Below are positions 60,601-64,000 of a DNA stretch of 64,000 nt, in pieces; position 1 is the stretch's first letter, and each line of letters begins with the position of its first letter. The stretch comes from Flavobacterium sp. SM15 (GTDB lineage Bacteria > Bacteroidota > Bacteroidia > Flavobacteriales > Flavobacteriaceae), in NCBI RefSeq assembly GCF_022012335.1, contig NZ_JAKLTO010000002.1, forward strand, positions 496,001 to 560,000, read 5' to 3'. The position numbers and the translations under genes are program-made. The notes beneath the pieces are model-generated. The model was not told the origin of the DNA and did not search any database. It saw nothing but the letters and a program-made list of their open reading frames with translations.

Positions 60601-61398
60601 CGGAACCGGAATTTTTAATTTGGAAGGATACAACTGTTTGTCCCAAGAAAACTGACCGCCATGCGGGCCATTACTTAGTAAAGGATGGTGAATTGCAATA
60701 AGCGTGGTTTTATTCTGGTTTTTATTGATCAGACTCTCCAGTTCTTCGAAGAATTTTTCTCTGGTTTTAATATCGCAATTATCGTTAATGGTAGGCTGGT
60801 TGTCCCAATCTTCCAAAAACCATTGACTGTCAATAACAATCAAGCCGATTTGATCGTTAATGTTTACGCTTTCAATACCACAGCTTTTTCTTGGCAAGAA
60901 GGCTTTTTTCTCTTTCAGGTATTCGTTTACAAAAAGTTCCTGTTGTTGTAAGCCTTTGATTCCGTGGTACCAATCATGATTTCCCGGAATGACAAAGGTT
61001 TTTCCTTTAAAGTTCTCCGTAATTTTTAGTTGATTACTCAATTTGGTTGCCGCCGCCGCATATTCCAGATCATTTTTATCAGACGGCATTCCTAAAGGAT
61101 AAATGTTATCGCCCAAAAAAAGAAGTGTTGCGTTTTTATCCGAAGTCAGCAATCGTTTTTCAAGCTGGGACAGAGTTTGTTGGGTTTGTGCATCGTCTGC
61201 ATTACCGGCATCGCCAATTAGATAAAACGTGTGAATTGTTTTTAATGAATCCGATGGCAATTGCTCAGTCGAAACTACAGTTTGTTTTCCGTATTGAGGA
61301 TGATAAGTCGCACAAGCCTGCAAAATTAGAAGCCCCATCAAACACTTAAACAGTGCAGTATTTCGCTTTATTGATTCATTTACCCGAAACAATTTCAT
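57667..61398 (-). CDS. Phosphoesterase / kinase-like / beta-barrel fusion lipoprotein
   Basis: A 1243-residue lipoprotein (lipobox LQAC, Cys29). Residues about 55-330 are a metallophosphoesterase with D63 in GDAGN, GDN at 96-98, GNHD at 139-142, HH at 237-238 and GHEH at 313-316. Residues about 445-800 look like an atypical kinase fold: GGGHQSLSLRL (457-467), the catalytic-loop-like GDWDRHADQW (619-628) and RDRDQAF (646-652), as in HipA/FAM20 proteins. From about 930 to the end (DGNRIAFGLGFGF) is a BamA/D15-type surface barrel. Its start lies 27 bases from the divergent HD gene. Activity is unknown. Confidence 0.85.
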   Translation of the reverse strand: MKLFRVNESIKRNTALFKCLMGLLILQACATYHPQYGKQTVVSTEQLPSDSLKTIHTFYLIGDAGNADDAQTQQTLSQLEKRLLTSDKNATLLFLGDNIYPLGMPSDKNDLEYAAAATKLSNQLKITENFKGKTFVIPGNHDWYHGIKGLQQQELFVNEYLKEKKAFLPRKSCGIESVNINDQIGLIVIDSQWFLEDWDNQPTINDNCDIKTREKFFEELESLINKNQNKTTLIAIHHPLLSNGPHGGQFSWDKQLYPSKLKIPVPVLGSYINLLRKTSGISPQDLQNKQYQAFVKRFMPMIQNKENVLVVSGHEHNLQYIEYEGIKQVVSGSASKKEAARAIYPTNFSYGGHGYVMVQVKENGSSVVRFFSSDNNQEQELFAHTAITTQNNKEQSYPKPENKTVTASIYSKEMTSKSGFYKFLWGKHYREYYSTPVEAPVVLLDTLYGRVKPTIAGGGHQSLSLRLKNKEGKEYVMRALKKSASRFLQTVAFKDQNVESEFKNTIAEQFIYDYYTTAHPYTPFIIGDLAESAGVFHSNPKLVYIPKQVALGNYNNGFGDELYMIEERPTDEQKDVASFGKPDAIIGTDDLLANIRKDEKYQVDEEAYIKARLFDMLIGDWDRHADQWRWAEYLQGDKVIYKPIPRDRDQAFAKIDGNLLSLIVNIPAARHMKSFKKDFPNVKWFNFAANSLDLAFIKNNDPEVWRTYAKKLVEDLSDEKIDKAFANLPKEISTDVITQELKTNLKARKKGLEEFAIKYCEILGKKALLLGTDKKDKFRITRLPQGKTKIEVLRLKKDKEELRFSKVYDKAQTKEIWIYGLDDEDIFEVNGKGTNNVLLRLIGGQNQDTYLVENGKKIKIHDFKSKGNSFTVDHRTTKLLSDEYERNEYYYKRPTFNATMLFPSAGFNPDDGVKLGAAINFVKYGFVNNPYAQKQSFKGNYFFATQGFELFYNGVFANAIGKWNFELDARYTTPNFSINYFGYGNETQNQDDVFGMDYNRVKIQIFKVTPSLHKMGKNGGDIQIKAGFENVEVESTHNRFVNMPYAVNPKVFEYQQFANLDLKYGFENYDNVSKPTMGMSFSVLASWKTNLSDMKRNFPYLEASYGVSHKINTNGKLVFGTLFKGKAVLNNNYEFYQGATLGGDYDLRGFRNQRFLGKQSFFQSSDLRWEVGKIRQSLVPMSYGLLTGYDYGRVWLDGETSNKWHQSVGGGVWLNGLNAVTARLTFFNSSDGNRIAFGLGFGF

Positions 61399-61425
61399 AA
61401 TTTAGTAGTATTAAAAGTGCATCTT

Positions 61426-62616
61426 ATGGATATTTTTCAAAACGCGGAAGATTTTGTTTTCAACTTACTCAAAGATAATCTTTCTATTTCATATACTTAC
61501 CATAATTTTAGCCATACCCAAAAAGTAGTAAATGCTGCTAAAACCCTGATTAGCCACGAGGCCATAACCGATACACAAGCCGAAGCACTAGTCATGGCCG
61601 CTTGGTTTCACGACACCGGTTACATTAAAGGAATGGAAAGCCATGAAGAGCAAAGCGTTTTAATTGCCAAAGATTTTCTGGAAAAACACAACAAGCCCAG
61701 CGGGTTTATTGAAGAGGTAAGTTCTTTAATCAGGGCAACCGAAATTCAGCACGAACCGAAAAGCATATCCGAAAAAATAATAAAAGATGCCGATTACTGG
61801 CATTTTGCCAACGAAAATTACCTTTCCATCTGCCAATTGCTGCGTGAAGAATGGAAACTCACCCAAGGAAAAACCTTCAGCGATCTGCAATGGGCTTCGG
61901 AAAACAAACGAATCTTAACCACTTGCCATAGGTATTTCAGTTCGTATGCTAAAGAACACTGGCAACAAATAAAAGACCAGAATATTTTTCTATTACAGGA
62001 ACAAATTCAAAAACTAACCACTAAACCCGAAGGCGGAACCAAATCCAACCTTAAAAAGAAAAAACTGGAAAAACTGGAGCGTCCCGAGCGCGGCATCGAC
62101 ACTATGTTTCGGGTAACATTGAACAATCATACCCGCCTGAGTGATATTGCAGACAGCAAAGCCAACATCTTACTTTCGGTAAACGCTATTATCATTTCTA
62201 TTGCCTTATCCACACTGATTCCCAAACTGGACAGTCCGGGAAATGCTCATCTTGTCATTCCTACTTTTGTTTTACTGATGTTTAGTGTGATTTCAATTAT
62301 TTTTGCCATAATGTCTACCCGTCCCAAAGTAACCAGTGGCATTTTTACCCGAAAAGATATCGAAGAGCGAAAAGTCAATTTGCTGTTCTTCGGAAATTTC
62401 CATAAAATGCCCTTGGACGAATACCAATGGGCCGTAAACGAACTCATGAAAGACCGCGATTACCTTTACGATTCCATGATTAAGGATTTATACTATTTAG
62501 GCTTAGTCTTGAACAGAAAATACAAACTGTTGCGTATCACTTATACCATCTTCATGATTGGAATCATCTGTTCGGTTTTTGCTTTTGTTTGGGCGTTTAA
62601 AAATTCAGGTGTTTAA
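61426..62616 (+). CDS. HD phosphohydrolase fused to a Pycsar-effector-like membrane domain
   Basis: A 396-residue protein from the ATG giving MDIFQNAEDFVFNLL (an earlier GTG is three codons upstream). Residues 20-180 are an HD domain with candidate metal ligands H30, H62-D63 (AAWFHDTGY) and D121 (KIIKDADYWHF). After a Lys-rich linker, residues about 225-396 hold RVTLNNHTRLSDIADSKANI and three membrane helices (245-267, 276-297, 371-392), the pattern of the Pycsar transmembrane effector domain. No nucleotide cyclase gene is adjacent. The 3' end overlaps the convergent GAF gene by four bases. Confidence 0.88.
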   Translation: MDIFQNAEDFVFNLLKDNLSISYTYHNFSHTQKVVNAAKTLISHEAITDTQAEALVMAAWFHDTGYIKGMESHEEQSVLIAKDFLEKHNKPSGFIEEVSSLIRATEIQHEPKSISEKIIKDADYWHFANENYLSICQLLREEWKLTQGKTFSDLQWASENKRILTTCHRYFSSYAKEHWQQIKDQNIFLLQEQIQKLTTKPEGGTKSNLKKKKLEKLERPERGIDTMFRVTLNNHTRLSDIADSKANILLSVNAIIISIALSTLIPKLDSPGNAHLVIPTFVLLMFSVISIIFAIMSTRPKVTSGIFTRKDIEERKVNLLFFGNFHKMPLDEYQWAVNELMKDRDYLYDSMIKDLYYLGLVLNRKYKLLRITYTIFMIGIICSVFAFVWAFKNSGV

Positions 62617-64000
62617 TTCAGAAGTACTTTTACGCGGATTGCTTTCAAACCGGAAACACCTTGTAAATCTTCTACTTCCAGAAATTCTACAGTAGGTTCG
62701 AGTACCTTTTGAAATTGAAGGTATTCGATGTATTTTTTGTATTCTTTCTCTTCGTCGGAATGTGAATAAACAATGGTGATTTTACCTTTTTCGGTAATGC
62801 GTTTTTGGGTTCCTTTTTCCATGGCTTTGTCGATACGTTTTTTAACCACTTCATAACGGGCATTGTATGAGCCGTCAACGTCGAAGCGCTTCTCATCCAT
62901 TCTGAAACGAATGGTTATGGGCGAACTGAACACTAAGATTAAAGACGCAACTTCCAAATGATAAGGCAACGTATCTTTAAGCAGATAATGTTCTTTCTCC
63001 ATTTGAGCCAACACGTGAAGCTGCCATAAACGCATATTGTAAAGGTAAGTGAGGTCAAAATTCGAATGAGGCGCTATGGAACTACCTATGTAAAGGTTGT
63101 GCTCTACTCCATCGGTATTAAAGCGTTCGAAATAATGCGGAAAAATCTCTTGTGCTTCTTTTTGCTTATTGTCTAAAACAACGCTAAGTTTTTTATTTAT
63201 CGAAGTTAAAGTCGCATCGAATTTTTTTCGTTCCTGATAAAACGCTCCGGTAGTTTCATCAATTTTTTTAAAATAACTCCTGATTAATGAAAAAGCCGCG
63301 TCGCCTTCTTTTACATTTTTCAAAAACGGATGAATTTCAGTCTCGATGTACCGCTGAATTTGTTGCTCGGTATCGGCCTTTAAATTGAGAAACAAGTCTT
63401 TTAAAAAGGTTTCCAATTCAAATTTTCGCTGTTCCAGGATGATCAGGTTGGCTTCGGCATGCAGCAATTCTATAATTTCGATAAGAGCGTTCAACTGGTT
63501 TTTAATATCGTGTTGGGCGGCACGGTTTCTTGTGTCGGACGATTCTTTAATATCAATCTGTCCATAAAGCGGGAATACGTCCTTAAAGGTAATTTCCTTA
63601 AACACATATTCCGGATTAAAATGCTCGTTGAAAATGTACTTACGGGCTTCTTTTTGAAATTTCCAATACACACTTGGATGAATGGTGGTATATTCTTTTT
63701 GAATGACCACTTCAATTTTATTCTGAATATCGGAATTATAACGATCAATGGTATCAACGATGAACGGCATCACTATCTCCAGCTTCTTCGCGTTGAGGCT
63801 GTTGAGTTCGCCAATTCGCGAAGAAACCAGCTCCATGATTCCTAATAACTTGTCGTCTTTAACCACCGGAGCTAAAATACAGCTCTGTATGTTTTGAGAA
63901 AGCAGATGATTCCCAAAATAACGGTTCTCGTCCTGAGCAGCAAATTCAGAAACATTGGAAACCGCCAAAACACGACGCTTTTCGACTAAATTTTTATAAA
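62613..64000 (-). CDS. GAF domain protein, 5' end cut off
   Basis: At least 462 residues; the frame is open to the window edge, so the start lies beyond it. Near the edge, RYFGNHLLSQNIQSCILAPVVKDDKLLGIMELVS is the C-terminal half of a GAF domain. Next comes a segment DTRNRAAQHDIKNQLNALIEI resembling a histidine-containing dimerisation helix, then long helical regions and a C-terminal mixed domain. No ATPase domain of a kinase is seen. It may bind a small ligand. Family known to me only as a Flavobacteriaceae GAF protein. Function unknown. Confidence 0.82.
   Translation of the reverse strand, partial: YKNLVEKRRVLAVSNVSEFAAQDENRYFGNHLLSQNIQSCILAPVVKDDKLLGIMELVSSRIGELNSLNAKKLEIVMPFIVDTIDRYNSDIQNKIEVVIQKEYTTIHPSVYWKFQKEARKYIFNEHFNPEYVFKEITFKDVFPLYGQIDIKESSDTRNRAAQHDIKNQLNALIEIIELLHAEANLIILEQRKFELETFLKDLFLNLKADTEQQIQRYIETEIHPFLKNVKEGDAAFSLIRSYFKKIDETTGAFYQERKKFDATLTSINKKLSVVLDNKQKEAQEIFPHYFERFNTDGVEHNLYIGSSIAPHSNFDLTYLYNMRLWQLHVLAQMEKEHYLLKDTLPYHLEVASLILVFSSPITIRFRMDEKRFDVDGSYNARYEVVKKRIDKAMEKGTQKRITEKGKITIVYSHSDEEKEYKKYIEYLQFQKVLEPTVEFLEVEDLQGVSGLKAIRVKVLLN

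Noticed and set aside
1..64000. CRISPR arrays, tRNA and rRNA genes
   Set aside because: I scanned the intergenic regions for spaced direct repeats and tRNA-like cloverleaf signatures and saw none.

Overview
The window reads as a chromosomal segment of a gliding-type Flavobacterium or a close relative (Bacteroidota, Flavobacteriaceae). The grounds are seen directly: gldD, a type IX secretion C-terminal sorting domain on a secreted M36 protease, TonB-dependent receptors, GLPGLI and DUF3078 proteins, class 1 fructose-bisphosphatase, many lipoproteins, an almost complete lack of GGAGG-type ribosome binding sites, and repeated TAnnTTTG promoter elements. No rRNA, tRNA, integrase, transposase, phage gene or CRISPR array was found. 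Genes are packed tightly, with bidirectional terminators between convergent pairs.

Positions 1-9200: a cut-off flavin reductase-like gene, a histidine kinase, HIT and greA, a Rieske-like lipoprotein without histidine ligands, then a minus-strand run pcrB-pnuC-DUF4301-arfB followed by a TPP riboswitch and the outer-membrane receptor it controls. This looks like a thiamine-uptake locus. Positions 9300-23200: a small membrane protein plus globin behind an FNR-like palindrome, a phosphopantetheinyl transferase, ahcY, rplU-rpmA, an active/inactive M16 protease pair, an HMA lipoprotein, mutY-ssb-gldD (with gldE absent from its usual place), HU with a 30-residue basic protein, and RNase G. Positions 23260-31620: a structured RNA-like element after tadA, dxs with a probably leaderless promoter, DUF3078, an unknown regulator-like protein, the M36 protease and dgt.

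Positions 31660-35300 form an AT-rich accessory cassette: small exported cysteine peptide, GLPGLI protein, and carboxypeptidase-regulatory-like outer-membrane barrel. It is the best candidate here for an uncharacterised system. Positions 35440-45540 hold a GNAT/AAA pair, class Ia ribonucleotide reductase (nrdB-nrdA), DUF3109, MarC, a compact FAD protein, a CtpA-type protease, dCMP deaminase and HupE. Positions 45680-64000 hold TerB, two orphan lipoproteins (one with a stop at codon 3), fbp, an M48 protease, aspartate kinase, ChrA, a 1134-residue outer-membrane protein, a secreted lysine/alanine repeat protein, OsmC, a giant phosphoesterase / kinase-like / barrel fusion, and an HD domain fused to a Pycsar-effector-like membrane domain, next to a cut-off GAF protein.

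Functionally most of the window is housekeeping (nucleotide, isoprenoid, translation, envelope). The less explained parts are envelope-facing. All family calls are from reading motifs by eye; no search was run.
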